Assembly: GCF_025151045.1 (NCBI RefSeq)
Contig: NZ_CP102285.1
Location: 1,302,001-1,366,000, forward strand
From: Parabacteroides johnsonii DSM 18315
Lineage (GTDB): Bacteria; Bacteroidota; Bacteroidia; Bacteroidales; Tannerellaceae
Reading direction: 5' to 3'
Length of the DNA: 64,000 bases
The translations under genes and the position numbers were made by a program. The notes below the pieces were generated by a model. The model was given only the letters and a program-made list of their open reading frames with translations. It was not told the origin of the DNA and ran no database searches. Below are positions 41,673-51,189 of the stretch, piece after piece. Position 1 is the stretch's first letter; each line of letters starts with the position of its first letter.

Positions 41673-42694
41673 TGAAAAATCCGCTTTTAAGTATTATCGT
41701 ACCTGTTTATAATGTAGAAAAGTATCTGCGGACTTCGTTAGATAGTATTTTTGTGCAAGATACTGACGACTGTGAGATTTTGCTTATTAATGATGGTTCA
41801 AAGGATGGTTCGTTGTCTGTGCTTCGTGAATATGAAAAGAAATATCGGAATGTTCGTGTGATAAATAAGGTTAATGAAGGTGTGAGTACTACACGGAATT
41901 GCGGACTTGACGAATGCAGGGGAGAATATTTATATTTCATGGATGCTGACGATATACTTCATCCACAGTTATTGTCGTTTCTTAGAAAAGAGATTGTAGA
42001 GGTGTATCCGGATATTATCGTATGGGATTTTGCTACATTTTATACAAATCCTAAGTTTGTCCCGATACCATCAGAAGTAAAAATAGAGGATGTACAGAAT
42101 GAGCATAAGGAGGCCTTCAATTATTTGATGGCGAACGGCTCCGCCGTATCGCTTTGTTCCAAAGCGATACGGCGGAGCCGTGTAGGCGAGATAATTCGCG
42201 TTGATCCTACTATGACTTATGGAGAGGATATGTTTTTCTGTTGGAAGGTAATACTCATGGCTGATAATATTCGATATATTAGACTTCCATTGTATTATTA
42301 TCGTCAGTCGGGTTATGGAGCCACTAATCGTTTTCACCCCGATCTATATGAGCACTATCGTAGGGCATTTGATGATATACGTCTGTTTGTGGAGCAACAG
42401 GGAATCGTTAATGTTAATATATTGGCCAATATTGATTATCATTTCGCTTGCCGTATTCCGGCTCTAACTAGTATGGAAATAAGAGCCCCATATAGTATAG
42501 ATAAACAAGTGTCTCATTTACAGCATGTTTTACAGGATGAATATATTCGTAGAGGATTATTGTCGAACTCGCAACTGAATGGTAAATTGTTTACTCTCGC
42601 GCGTAATAATGAGGTTAGTAAAATGCTTAAGATTGCACGTTTAGAAGCAGTGAAATCAAAGTTATTATATCCGTTGAAAAAGATTTTGAAGTAA
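41669..42694 (+). CDS. Family 2 glycosyltransferase
   Basis: A 341-residue GT-A glycosyltransferase: LLSIIVPVYNVEKYLRTSLD at the start, LLINDGSKDGSL, then YLYFMDADDIL holding the DxD metal site. It would add one sugar to the lipid-linked repeat unit. Bases 42136-42180 inside the gene form a perfect 21-bp GC-rich stem with a 3-base loop, coding for residues about 157-171; this is out of character with the AT-rich surroundings. The start overlaps the previous gene. An ATG six bases earlier is also possible. Confidence 0.85.
   Translation: MMKNPLLSIIVPVYNVEKYLRTSLDSIFVQDTDDCEILLINDGSKDGSLSVLREYEKKYRNVRVINKVNEGVSTTRNCGLDECRGEYLYFMDADDILHPQLLSFLRKEIVEVYPDIIVWDFATFYTNPKFVPIPSEVKIEDVQNEHKEAFNYLMANGSAVSLCSKAIRRSRVGEIIRVDPTMTYGEDMFFCWKVILMADNIRYIRLPLYYYRQSGYGATNRFHPDLYEHYRRAFDDIRLFVEQQGIVNVNILANIDYHFACRIPALTSMEIRAPYSIDKQVSHLQHVLQDEYIRRGLLSNSQLNGKLFTLARNNEVSKMLKIARLEAVKSKLLYPLKKILK
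42136..42180. repeat. Perfect GC-rich hairpin inside a glycosyltransferase gene
   Basis: CGGCTCCGCCGTATCGCTTTG would exceed a plain stem description, so by position: 42136-42156 is exactly complementary to 42160-42180, with loop TTC at 42157-42159. Stem length is 21 bp, GC-rich, within an AT-rich gene and in frame. Confidence 0.85.
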
Positions 42695-42700
42695 ATGCAT

Positions 42701-42993
42701 TAATTCCGCTGGATATGGTGCATTAGTTTATGGGCTGTTTGTGATTTATTTCCAGATGTTAAAGTTCGTTCATGGATAAAATACTCATTCTTTATCTATT
42801 GTGCCCATATGATTTTTGTGATGTGTTCTCAGGGAGTATCTATACAGAAGTTACAGGATTGAAGCCATATCTTGTGATAAGTGAATATTTATGGCTTCCG
42901 ATTTTGACCATATATGTATTAATAAAAATAGGCGATATCCTCAAGATTCATGCTTCGAGATTTTGGAGTTTAATCACGGGTAGTAGAGGATAA
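42701..42993 (+). pseudogene. C-terminal remnant of a capsule acyltransferase (acyltransferase-3)
   Basis: Frame one (from 42710) reads WIWCISLWAVCDLF, then VRSWIKYSFFIYCAHMIF, the penultimate helix pattern of acyltransferase-3 proteins, and stops near 42855. Another frame then continues with GLKPYLVISEYLWLPILTIY and ends FWSLITGSRG, the usual C-terminus of the family. So only the last two or three helices survive, split by a frameshift. The N-terminal part is missing. It is probably debris from an earlier capsule gene set; an intact acyltransferase is at 48924. Confidence 0.65.
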
Positions 42994-43006
42994 TCAATAT
43001 AAGCAA

Positions 43007-44179
43007 ATGATTAATATAACCGATAAAAACCAATGTTGTGGATGTACTGCTTGTGCATCTATATGTGGACATAATAGTATCACAATGATAGAGGATGCTG
43101 AAGGTTTTAAGTTTCCTAAGGTAGATACTTTTACATGTGTGAATTGTGGGTTGTGCGAGAAGGTTTGTCCAATGTTACATCCAGAATCTGAGAGAAGTGT
43201 GAAACGTGTAATTGGAGCCAAGCATCAAAATGCGGTTGTTCGTAAAGCATCTTCTTCTGGCGGTGTTTTCTCTCTCCTTGCTGAGATTTTTATAATAGAA
43301 GGGGGAGTAGTTGTTGGTTGTGAGATGGATAAAAATCTTCAAGCTGTGCACATTATTTGTGAGACTCTGGAAGATATTATTCGTTTACGTTCGAGTAAGT
43401 ATGTACAGAGTAATGTGGAGGGAGTTTTCCCACAGATACGCAAACTACTTCTTGATGGAAGAAAGGTTCTGTTCTCTGGTACTCCTTGTCAGGTGGCTGG
43501 GCTCCAGAGGTTTCTAATCAAGCCGTTTGATAATCTCTATAGTGTAGACGTCTTATGCCATGGTGTTCCTTCACCTAAACTTTTCAAGGAATATAAAGAG
43601 ATGCTGGAACAACAGTATGGTTCGCATGCTCGTTTTATCAGTTTTCGAAGCAAGAAAAAAGAATGGAAGCGTTTATACATAAACCTTCATTTTGATAATG
43701 GCAAGGAATACTTTAAGAATGCAACGTTCGATCCTTATATGCAACTTTTCCTCGGTAATAAGAGCCAGCGTAATGCTTGTTTCCATTGTCCGTTTACAAC
43801 AACTAATCGACAAGGTGATCTCTCTCTTGGAGACTTTTGGGGGATAGGGCGTGACTTTCCAGATTTGGATGACGACAAGGGTATTTCAATGATTCTTATT
43901 AATTCAGATAAGGGCAAAGAAATGTATAGTAAGATAATGCGTCAGATAATAAGCTTTGAGAGTAACCTTGATCAAGCTATTTACGGGAATAAGGTTTTGG
44001 TGGAGAATATTTTAGGAGAAATGCAACGAAACCGATATTATGCTACTTACGTAGCAGAAGGACTACAGGTATCGTTTAATAAACATACTCAGCACTATTC
44101 TTTTTGGAGGGAATATTATATCCGTCTGATGCGCTGGGGACTTGACTTCATTCGTTACATGCGGCATACAAGTTACTAA
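43007..44179 (+). CDS. FeS protein of the F420-hydrogenase-beta family, second copy
   Basis: A 390-residue paralogue of the gene at 37865: CCGCTACASICGHNSI and CVNCGLCEKVCPMLHPE are the two [4Fe-4S] sites, followed by SSSGGVFSLLAEIFIIEGGV, GTPCQVAGLQRFL and VLCHGVPSP. The two N-termini (MINIEDKKQCCGC and MINITDKNQCCGC) are nearly the same, so the genes probably share a capsule-specific origin. It may partner one of the pyruvyltransferase-family proteins. Confidence 0.85.
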   Translation: MINITDKNQCCGCTACASICGHNSITMIEDAEGFKFPKVDTFTCVNCGLCEKVCPMLHPESERSVKRVIGAKHQNAVVRKASSSGGVFSLLAEIFIIEGGVVVGCEMDKNLQAVHIICETLEDIIRLRSSKYVQSNVEGVFPQIRKLLLDGRKVLFSGTPCQVAGLQRFLIKPFDNLYSVDVLCHGVPSPKLFKEYKEMLEQQYGSHARFISFRSKKKEWKRLYINLHFDNGKEYFKNATFDPYMQLFLGNKSQRNACFHCPFTTTNRQGDLSLGDFWGIGRDFPDLDDDKGISMILINSDKGKEMYSKIMRQIISFESNLDQAIYGNKVLVENILGEMQRNRYYATYVAEGLQVSFNKHTQHYSFWREYYIRLMRWGLDFIRYMRHTSY

Positions 44180-44190
44180 GATTATAATAA

Positions 44191-44205
44191 TTTTTTTGGG
44201 GGGGG
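44191..44205 (+). promoter_or_regulatory. T7-G8 homopolymer tract before the polymerase gene
   Basis: Seven T followed by eight G lie 18 to 32 bases upstream of the EpsG-type start codon. Poly-G runs of this length can slip; here it would change spacing in the leader, not a reading frame. Confidence 0.4.
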
Positions 44206-44222
44206 AGTAAAAATCAAATATA

Positions 44223-45359
44223 ATGGTACTTATATTAACATTTTTAATAGCCTTAGTATTTTCTATTGCCTCTGAAAATTCAGTGATTGCAAAGAAAAAA
44301 GAGAAATATGGTGTTTATAGTCTATTTGTTTTGTGGCTAGCAAGTGCTTTTCGCTATTATAATATTGATGGTTTTGATTATAATATATATGATGGTTGGT
44401 ATGATAATGTGCCGCAACTTTTTGAGATCAAATCTGATACGTTAGTTAGATTTTCTTATGAGACTGGTTATTTTTATTTGATGTCATTTTTTAAAACTTT
44501 AGGTGTGACGTTTTATGGCTTTTGTGTTATAACTAGTGCTTTTTTCTATTGTTGTATTTGGAAAGGTTTTAAACAATATACTGTACATTATGGATTGTTG
44601 ACAATGTTTTTTGCTTATAAATTACTGTTTTACGATACTCATATTAGTATGCGTCAGCCAATAACCATTGCTGGTTTTTTTTTGATAATGCCTTATTTAG
44701 AAAATCGTAAATGGGTGAAATATTTTATAGGAGCCTTTCTTCTTTCTCGATTTCATAATGGTGCATATTTGTTATTCCCGCTTTATTTTATAACATATTT
44801 GAACTTAAATAAATTTGCCTTTAAGTGGTTATATATAATCTTTACTCCTACTATAATTTTGGGTTTTGTTGGGGTTGATGTGTTGGGACCAATTGGGCAG
44901 TTTATTCAAGCTAATGCCGATTCTGAGTTTACAGCATCAAAGGCTGCTAAATATTTTGATAGTGACAGTACTTCGTCCATTAATATTATATATACATTGG
45001 AGTTCTTTTTGTTTTCTTATTTTATATATCGGAGATTTGATGTGATATTTGAACATGGTAAAAATAAAGAATTTATACTAAAACTATTTGTCTGTTTACT
45101 ACCATTATTTACTCTTTTTAGAATGAGTGAGATTATGACACGTGAAAAAGATTATTTTACTTTATCGTATGCTATTTTACTAGGGTATGTGATTGATTCT
45201 TTAAATTCAAAAGAATTAAGAAAAAGTATGATTTTCTTTGTTTTTTCTCTTTGTGTATATGGCTATTTTCGATTATTATTTGGCTTTAATGGAGATATGC
45301 TCTATCGAGAATATAGATTATGGCCATTTGTAGATGGTTGCTCTTTTTTTTATTTTTGA
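44223..45359 (+). CDS. EpsG-family capsule polymerase (Wzy role)
   Basis: A 378-residue inner-membrane protein with about ten helices. LWLASAFRYYNIDGFDYNIY and the following polar loop, RQPITIAGFFLIMPYLENRK and SRFHNGAYLLFPLYFI match the EpsG family, which takes the Wzy polymerase role in many capsule loci. It would polymerise repeat units at the periplasmic face. It is among the most AT-rich genes here. A poly-G tract is just upstream. Confidence 0.8.
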   Translation: MVLILTFLIALVFSIASENSVIAKKKEKYGVYSLFVLWLASAFRYYNIDGFDYNIYDGWYDNVPQLFEIKSDTLVRFSYETGYFYLMSFFKTLGVTFYGFCVITSAFFYCCIWKGFKQYTVHYGLLTMFFAYKLLFYDTHISMRQPITIAGFFLIMPYLENRKWVKYFIGAFLLSRFHNGAYLLFPLYFITYLNLNKFAFKWLYIIFTPTIILGFVGVDVLGPIGQFIQANADSEFTASKAAKYFDSDSTSSINIIYTLEFFLFSYFIYRRFDVIFEHGKNKEFILKLFVCLLPLFTLFRMSEIMTREKDYFTLSYAILLGYVIDSLNSKELRKSMIFFVFSLCVYGYFRLLFGFNGDMLYREYRLWPFVDGCSFFYF

Positions 45360-45363
45360 AATT

Positions 45364-46443
45364 ATGATAAATATATTATTTGAATATCCTCAACTGAACT
45401 GTGGTGGTACAGAAGTTGTGATGTATAATTTAGCAAAATTCTTTGATTCTAGTCAGTACCATGTTGATATACTTGTTCGTAAACAGGGAAATAATGAAGA
45501 AATTTTTCGTAAAATAGGGTGTAGTATCTATCTTATACCGTTTACAAGTAAAGAACAATATAAGCTAGATCTCATGACTTTTTTTAATTCTTATCATTAT
45601 GATGTTGTGCATACCCATATGCATTCTGATATGGGATTAGTAATGGAATGTGCAAGCAAAGCTGGAATTCTTGTTAGAGTAGCTCACTCTCATAATGCTC
45701 GTTTGGATATTCCTCATCTATTTTGGCCTGTTCAAATTTTTCGCAATTGGTGTGTAGAGAATTATGCAAATCTTTTTTTTGCTTGTTCGCATATTGCTGC
45801 AAAATGGATGTTTCCGCGTCACAGAAACTCTGTTTATGTGATTTATAATGCTATTGACCTTGATGATTTCAAGTTTGATGTAGCAGTTCGCAAACAAAAG
45901 CGTAAAGAACTTGGTGTAACAGATAAAACGAAAGTAATAATAAATGTTGGTCGTTGTACAGATCAGAAAAATCATTCATTCATTTTAGATAGGGCTAAAG
46001 AGCTAAAAAACGAAGACATACTCTTTGTGATCATAGGAGATGGTCCTCTTTTTAAGTCGTTGAGTAAACGTATTGAAGACGAATATATTTCCAATGTCCA
46101 TATGATGGGTAAACGCTTCGATGTTTCTCAATGGCTATGTGCAGCTGATGTATTTATTTTTCCTTCTATTTATGAAGGACTTGGTATAGTTGCTATAGAA
46201 GCTCAAGCGTGTGGATTGCGTGTACTATCTACTAACACAATACCAATAGAGGCGGATATGCAGATGGGGAGTTTTGAACGGGTAGCGCTGGCTGATATTA
46301 GAAGATGGAATGATTTATTAAAACAAGATATTTATAGTGAGGATAAGCGATTGGAACTTTCTTGTAAAGCATTTGATTCTCATTATAATATTCGAGTTGT
46401 TGCAAAAGAGGTTGAACAACTATACAAAAGTAAATTATGTTAG
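45364..46443 (+). CDS. Family 4 glycosyltransferase (GT-B)
   Basis: A 359-residue glycosyltransferase: MINILFEYPQLNCGGTEVVM at the N-terminus, HTHMHSDMGLV, INVGRCTDQKNHSFILDRAK in the donor domain, and FIFPSIYEGLGIVAIEAQAC with the E-x7-E motif. It retains the donor configuration, as usual for GT4. I used ATG 45364 since the upstream extension overlaps the polymerase gene. It overlaps the next gene by seven bases. Confidence 0.85.
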   Translation: MINILFEYPQLNCGGTEVVMYNLAKFFDSSQYHVDILVRKQGNNEEIFRKIGCSIYLIPFTSKEQYKLDLMTFFNSYHYDVVHTHMHSDMGLVMECASKAGILVRVAHSHNARLDIPHLFWPVQIFRNWCVENYANLFFACSHIAAKWMFPRHRNSVYVIYNAIDLDDFKFDVAVRKQKRKELGVTDKTKVIINVGRCTDQKNHSFILDRAKELKNEDILFVIIGDGPLFKSLSKRIEDEYISNVHMMGKRFDVSQWLCAADVFIFPSIYEGLGIVAIEAQACGLRVLSTNTIPIEADMQMGSFERVALADIRRWNDLLKQDIYSEDKRLELSCKAFDSHYNIRVVAKEVEQLYKSKLC

Positions 46444-47306
46444 TAACTATATTTACACCGACTTACAATAGGGCTTATATTTTACCTGATTTGTACAAAA
46501 GTTTGTGTAAACAGACTTGTAAGGACTTTGAGTGGCTTGTGGTAGATGATGGCTCTACTGATGATACTAAATCTTTGTTCAGTAAATGGGAAAATGAGTC
46601 GGATTTTCCCATTCATTATGTATTCGTTCCCAATGGTGGTAAGCACCGAGCTATTAACTATGGTGCAAAGATAGCAGAAGGTGAATTGTTTTTCATTGTA
46701 GATAGTGATGATCAGTTGCCGAAAGATTCAATTTTCATTATATGTAAAGAATACAACAAGGTCAGAGGGCGTGAAGACATATGTGGAGTATGTGGTTTAA
46801 AGGCTTATTTTTCAGGTGAAAAAGTTGGAGGAGAACAAAGGTTTGATCCTTTTATTTGTAATTCATTGGATTTTCGTTACAAATATCATATAAGAGGAGA
46901 TATGGCGGAAGTTTTCCGAACTAAGGTGATACGAGAATTCCCTTTTCCTGAAATTCCGGACGAAAAGTTCTGTCCAGAAGCTGTTATTTTTCAGAGGATA
47001 GCTAGTGAGTATAAATTCTACTATTTTTACCGTAAAATATATCTTTGTGATTATCTTCTTGATGGTTTAACAGCAAAGATAACTAGAATTAGAATGCAAT
47101 GTCCTGTTGCAAGTACTATTTGTTATTCGGAACTAACAAAATCTAATATTTCTGTAAGTCAAAAGTTTAGAGCTTCAGTTAACTATTGGCGCTTTTGGTT
47201 TTGTCATACAACGAATCAAAAAGCAAATATTGGAGTATTGTGGTTCATTTCATTTCCATTAGGTCTTGTAATGCATATAAATGATAAAAGAAAGCAGAAA
47301 ATATGA
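46437..47306 (+). CDS. Family 2 glycosyltransferase
   Basis: A 289-residue GT-A enzyme with LVTIFTPTYNRAYILPDLYK, WLVVDDGSTDDT, NGGKHRAINYGAKIAEGELF and FFIVDSDDQLP (DxD site). This subgroup, with the NGGKHRA motif, is common in Bacteroidales capsule loci. Start and stop overlap the flanking genes, so it is in a tightly coupled run of four genes (45364-48927). Confidence 0.85.
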   Translation: MLVTIFTPTYNRAYILPDLYKSLCKQTCKDFEWLVVDDGSTDDTKSLFSKWENESDFPIHYVFVPNGGKHRAINYGAKIAEGELFFIVDSDDQLPKDSIFIICKEYNKVRGREDICGVCGLKAYFSGEKVGGEQRFDPFICNSLDFRYKYHIRGDMAEVFRTKVIREFPFPEIPDEKFCPEAVIFQRIASEYKFYYFYRKIYLCDYLLDGLTAKITRIRMQCPVASTICYSELTKSNISVSQKFRASVNYWRFWFCHTTNQKANIGVLWFISFPLGLVMHINDKRKQKI

Positions 47307-47866
47307 TTAGATCCTTAAAGGAAGATCTTTATCGTTATGAAGGTCTGAAATGTCATTGTTTATTGACACAATTAAGATATATATTGTTTGTTCCAGGTTT
47401 TCAGTATATTTATTTTCTTCGTCATGCACAAGAGGCTAGAAATTGTATTAGTCGCTTCTTATGGAATGTATTGTTGAAACTGTGTTCATTTAAATTTGGT
47501 ATTCAAATACCAACAGGTGTGAGACTCGGAAAAGGTTTCCGAATCTCACATTGGGGAGCTATTGTAATGAATCCAGCAGTTGTGCTTGGTAATAATTGTA
47601 ATATTGCGCAGAATGTACTTATTGGAAATTCTCTAGGGCATAAGAAGGGAGTGCCCCAAATAGGTAACAATGTGTGTATTAATGCAAATGCAATTGTTGT
47701 AGGAGGAGTATATATTGCCGATAATGTCTTAGTTGCACCTGGAGCTTTTATTAATTTTGATGTTCCCCCTAATAGTATTGTTATTGGGAATCCAGGAAAA
47801 ATTATTCCACGTGAGTTTTCTCCTACGGATAAATATATAGTCTATAAAGTTGAAGATTATCAATGA
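47303..47866 (+). CDS. Left-handed beta-helix acetyltransferase (serine O-acetyltransferase-like)
   Basis: A 187-residue protein: a helical N-terminus, then hexapeptide repeats from about residue 70 (GVRLGKGFRISHWGAIVMNP, VLGNNCNIAQNVLIGNSLGH, VCINANAIVVGGVYIADNVL) and a closing PPNSIVIGNPGKIIP. The His in the SLGH loop fits the catalytic position. In a capsule locus it would O-acetylate a sugar with acetyl-CoA. It is coupled by 4-bp overlaps with genes on both sides. Confidence 0.85.
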   Translation: MIRSLKEDLYRYEGLKCHCLLTQLRYILFVPGFQYIYFLRHAQEARNCISRFLWNVLLKLCSFKFGIQIPTGVRLGKGFRISHWGAIVMNPAVVLGNNCNIAQNVLIGNSLGHKKGVPQIGNNVCINANAIVVGGVYIADNVLVAPGAFINFDVPPNSIVIGNPGKIIPREFSPTDKYIVYKVEDYQ

Positions 47867-48927
47867 AAGTACTTCATGTAATAACTAACCTTGAAACAGG
47901 AGGTGCAGAAAAGTTGTTAGTAGATTTCCTACCGTTGCTAAAACAGGATTGTCAGGTTGAATTAGCTTTATTTCAAGGTCAAAAGACTGAATTTTATAAG
48001 CGTTTGAAAGATAAAGGAATTACTATACATTCATTCTCGGAAAATAGAAATGTGTATCATCTAAAAAATGTTTTTTGTTTAGCTAAACTGGCACGAAAAT
48101 TTGATATTGTACATACTCATAATACTGCCTGCCAGATATATGGAGCAATTGCAAGTTTATTCAGCAAAGCTAAGTGGTGTACAACGGAACATACTACAAC
48201 TAGCCGCCATCGTGTATGGTGGTTTGCTCCTGTTGAAAAATGGATGTATAGTCGTTATACTCATGTGATATGTATCTCTGAAGCAACTCAGCAATCGATG
48301 CAAGAAGTAGTAGGTAAGAGTGCGCCAGAAACAACTGTTATATGCAATGGTATCAATATTAAGAAGTATCATGATGCATTTCCTGCTAGTGATTTAAAAA
48401 AAGATGGTAAGATCATCACAATGGTGGGAAGATGGAGTTATCAGAAAGATCAAGCTACTATCATTCGTGCAATTGCAAAACTTCCAAAGGTATATAAACT
48501 TTGGCTTGTTGGTTATGGAGAAACGGAAGAAGTTTTAAAGGCACTTGCCAGAAAACTTTGTGTAAATGATAGAGTTTTGTTTTTGGGATTACGAAATGAT
48601 GTACCAAATATTTTGAAGGCTTCGGATGTGGTAGTGCAATCAAGCCATATTGAGGGATTTGGACTGGCTGCTGTTGAAGGAATGGCGGCAGGAAAGCCGA
48701 TTATAGCGAGTGATGTAGAAGGTTTAGCTCAGGTAGTTAAAGATGCAGGTCTTCTCTTTCCTCATGAGGATGCAGATACACTTGCACTGGAAATAGAGGG
48801 TGTTTGTATGAATGAAGTACTATATTCAGAACTTGTAGAGAAAGGGTATGTACGTGCTGCTCAATACGATATTTCTACAATGGTAGAAGGATATACAAAT
48901 ATTTATAAAACTATATTTTCAAAATGA
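47863..48927 (+). CDS. Family 4 glycosyltransferase (GT-B)
   Basis: A 354-residue glycosyltransferase with MKVLHVITNLETGGAEKLLV, HTHNTACQIYGAI, MVGRWSYQKDQATIIRAIAK and VVQSSHIEGFGLAAVEGMAA, the E-x7-E motif of GT4. It adds another sugar to the lipid-linked unit. It overlaps both neighbours by four bases. Confidence 0.85.
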   Translation: MKVLHVITNLETGGAEKLLVDFLPLLKQDCQVELALFQGQKTEFYKRLKDKGITIHSFSENRNVYHLKNVFCLAKLARKFDIVHTHNTACQIYGAIASLFSKAKWCTTEHTTTSRHRVWWFAPVEKWMYSRYTHVICISEATQQSMQEVVGKSAPETTVICNGINIKKYHDAFPASDLKKDGKIITMVGRWSYQKDQATIIRAIAKLPKVYKLWLVGYGETEEVLKALARKLCVNDRVLFLGLRNDVPNILKASDVVVQSSHIEGFGLAAVEGMAAGKPIIASDVEGLAQVVKDAGLLFPHEDADTLALEIEGVCMNEVLYSELVEKGYVRAAQYDISTMVEGYTNIYKTIFSK

Positions 48928-49943
48928 ATCAAAACATTTTTTACATATCAAAGGAGCAGAGCAATATGTTGAAAGGGATGGCTATCCTATTTATGGTATT
49001 TTTACATCTATTCAATAGTCTAAGTTTTGTTAGAGATTATACACCGCTATTGTATGTAGGAGATATTCCATTTGTACATTGGTTATGTCGAGCAATGAAT
49101 CCTGTTGCATTTTATTTGCTCATATCAGGGTATGGTTTATATTATTCGCATATATCAGGAAAATTAGACTTGGTATTTAATACTAAAAGAATTTTTAAAC
49201 TATATCTTTATTGGTGGGTATGTTTAATTATTATGATTCCTATTGGCTTAATAATGGCTCCAGAGCGCTTTTCAATGTCATTTTATATTATATTACGGAA
49301 TATTTCTGCTATCAATACATCGTGGTATCCGCAAGCATGGTTTCTTTTTCCTTATGTGCTAATAGTTTTTTCTTCCAAATATGTATTTAAGTTTCTTGAT
49401 AGAATAGGACCTTGTATATCTTTTATTTCATCCATTTTGTTATATTATGGGGCAAGTTTTTTGATATCAAGACATCACTATTGTGATAGTGTTTTCATGC
49501 AGATATTTTTTCCTTACTTCCAATGTCTTGGAGTATTTTGTCTTGGAAGTATTTTTTGTATGTTAGCAAATGACAAAAATATTATATTTCCGAAATATAG
49601 ATGTAATAATACTATATTAGCATTGATTCTTATAATGCTTGTACTTCTTACATCTTGGTTGAATTTACCTATATTCAGAATTGTCTATGTTATTCTTTTC
49701 GTGTTGACGTTTATTCAAATGAGTTTAGGAAAACGTGTTAAAGCTGTATTAATGTATATGGGTGGAGTGAGTACAGCAATATGGTTAACTCATTCTTATT
49801 ATTGTTATTATATTTTTCACGATTTCGTGTTTGGATTTAAGTATCCGCTCATAATATTTCTAGTTACAGTGTTTTGCTCTATGATTACAGCTCTAGTTAT
49901 TAATTATATAATAAATCTATTGAGTGAAATGTTAAAAATTTAA
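48924..49943 (+). CDS. Acyltransferase-3 family capsule O-acyltransferase
   Basis: A 339-residue protein with about ten membrane helices. SNMLKGMAILFMVFLHLFNS, with the RHxLFNS-like histidine, is the first-helix motif, and WLTHSYYCYYIFHDFVFGFK is near the end. It probably acylates a capsule sugar using a cytosolic acyl-CoA. It is the last of the AT-rich core genes; a 121-bp gap with nothing recognisable follows. Confidence 0.8.
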   Translation: MNQNIFYISKEQSNMLKGMAILFMVFLHLFNSLSFVRDYTPLLYVGDIPFVHWLCRAMNPVAFYLLISGYGLYYSHISGKLDLVFNTKRIFKLYLYWWVCLIIMIPIGLIMAPERFSMSFYIILRNISAINTSWYPQAWFLFPYVLIVFSSKYVFKFLDRIGPCISFISSILLYYGASFLISRHHYCDSVFMQIFFPYFQCLGVFCLGSIFCMLANDKNIIFPKYRCNNTILALILIMLVLLTSWLNLPIFRIVYVILFVLTFIQMSLGKRVKAVLMYMGGVSTAIWLTHSYYCYYIFHDFVFGFKYPLIIFLVTVFCSMITALVINYIINLLSEMLKI

Positions 49944-50064
49944 CTTTGTATAAAGGAAATTATGCTTTTTCATTAAAAATGTAAATGTCGCCATTATAAT
50001 AGTGACATCTTGAAAGTAAGAAAAACAAACAGTATATAACAATAATGGTTTTATTAGTTATATT

Positions 50065-51189
50065 ATGAACATCCTACACGTCGTAAACATCTACTTTGTT
50101 CTTCCCTATTTTATTGGTGATCAATTCAAATACTTTAAGAGTAAGGGCTATAATATGAATGTTGTGTGTAGTCCGAGCGAATATTTGGCTGATTATGCTA
50201 AAAAACAAGGTTTTGATTATATAGAGAGTCCGGTTAATCGTAGTATTTCGTTGAAAGAGGATTTTATTACGATTCGGAATATTTGTAAATTCATTAGGAA
50301 GAAAGATATTGATATAGTAGTGGGACATACTCCGAAAGGAGGACTTTTGGCTATGGTGGCTGCTTGGCTGATGAGAGTTCCTAACCGTATCTATTTTCGT
50401 CATGGGTTGGTTTATGAGACGAGTCGTGGTCTTAAACGTTTTATTTTAATGAGCGTGGACAGGCTGGCATCATTTTGTGCTACTGAGATCGTATGTGTAA
50501 GTCCTTCGGTTCTTAAGCGTAGTATTGAGGATCGATTGGCGCCTGCCAATAAACAAATAGTATTGGGACATGGTACTTGTGGAGGAATTGATACGGAGTT
50601 CAAATTTAATCCGGCCCTTGTGGATCGGCAGAAAGTGGCTGACCTTCGTAAGAGGTGGGGGATTAAAGAAAGTGATTTTGTGATTGGATATTCCGGTCGT
50701 CTTGTACGAGATAAAGGTATTATTTCTTTGGTACGGGCTTTCGACATGCTGGAAGATGCGGACGATTGCAAGCTTTTGTTGGTAGGTATGTTTGAGGTCC
50801 GGGATGCTTTGCCGGAGGATGTGAAGGAAAGGATTGAGAATGATCCGCGTATCATTTATACCGGATTTGTCAATGGAGGAATGGAATATTATTATTCCTT
50901 GATGAACCTGTATGTATTACCCAGCTATCGTGAAGGATTTCCTACTGGTGTCTTGGAATCTCAGGCAATGGAATTACCAGTGCTTACCACCCGCGTAACG
51001 GGTTGTTGTGATGCCATTTGCGATGGTAGGAGTGGCCTTTTTATTACCCATGATCCGGAAGATATAGTTGAAAAGATAGATGAGATCCGGTTGAAACATC
51101 GTATAGATGGTAAGTTCGGACGTGAATGGGTAAAAGAGTATTTCGATTGTCGAAAGGTTTGGTGTGAAATAGAAAAATTATATAAATGA
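50065..51189 (+). CDS. Family 4 glycosyltransferase (probably second sugar)
   Basis: A 374-residue GT-B enzyme: MNILHVVNIYFVLPYFIGDQ, DIVVGHTPKGGLLAMVAAWL, IYFRHGLVYETSRG, IGYSGRLVRDKGIISLVRAF and VLPSYREGFPTGVLESQAME. The HTPKGG and YFRHGL(V/P) motifs occur in transferases that act right after the initiating sugar phosphate in Bacteroidales and WbpL-type systems. Its composition shifts back to the chromosomal norm. The stop overlaps the reductase gene start (ATGA, 51186-51189). Confidence 0.85.
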   Translation: MNILHVVNIYFVLPYFIGDQFKYFKSKGYNMNVVCSPSEYLADYAKKQGFDYIESPVNRSISLKEDFITIRNICKFIRKKDIDIVVGHTPKGGLLAMVAAWLMRVPNRIYFRHGLVYETSRGLKRFILMSVDRLASFCATEIVCVSPSVLKRSIEDRLAPANKQIVLGHGTCGGIDTEFKFNPALVDRQKVADLRKRWGIKESDFVIGYSGRLVRDKGIISLVRAFDMLEDADDCKLLLVGMFEVRDALPEDVKERIENDPRIIYTGFVNGGMEYYYSLMNLYVLPSYREGFPTGVLESQAMELPVLTTRVTGCCDAICDGRSGLFITHDPEDIVEKIDEIRLKHRIDGKFGREWVKEYFDCRKVWCEIEKLYK

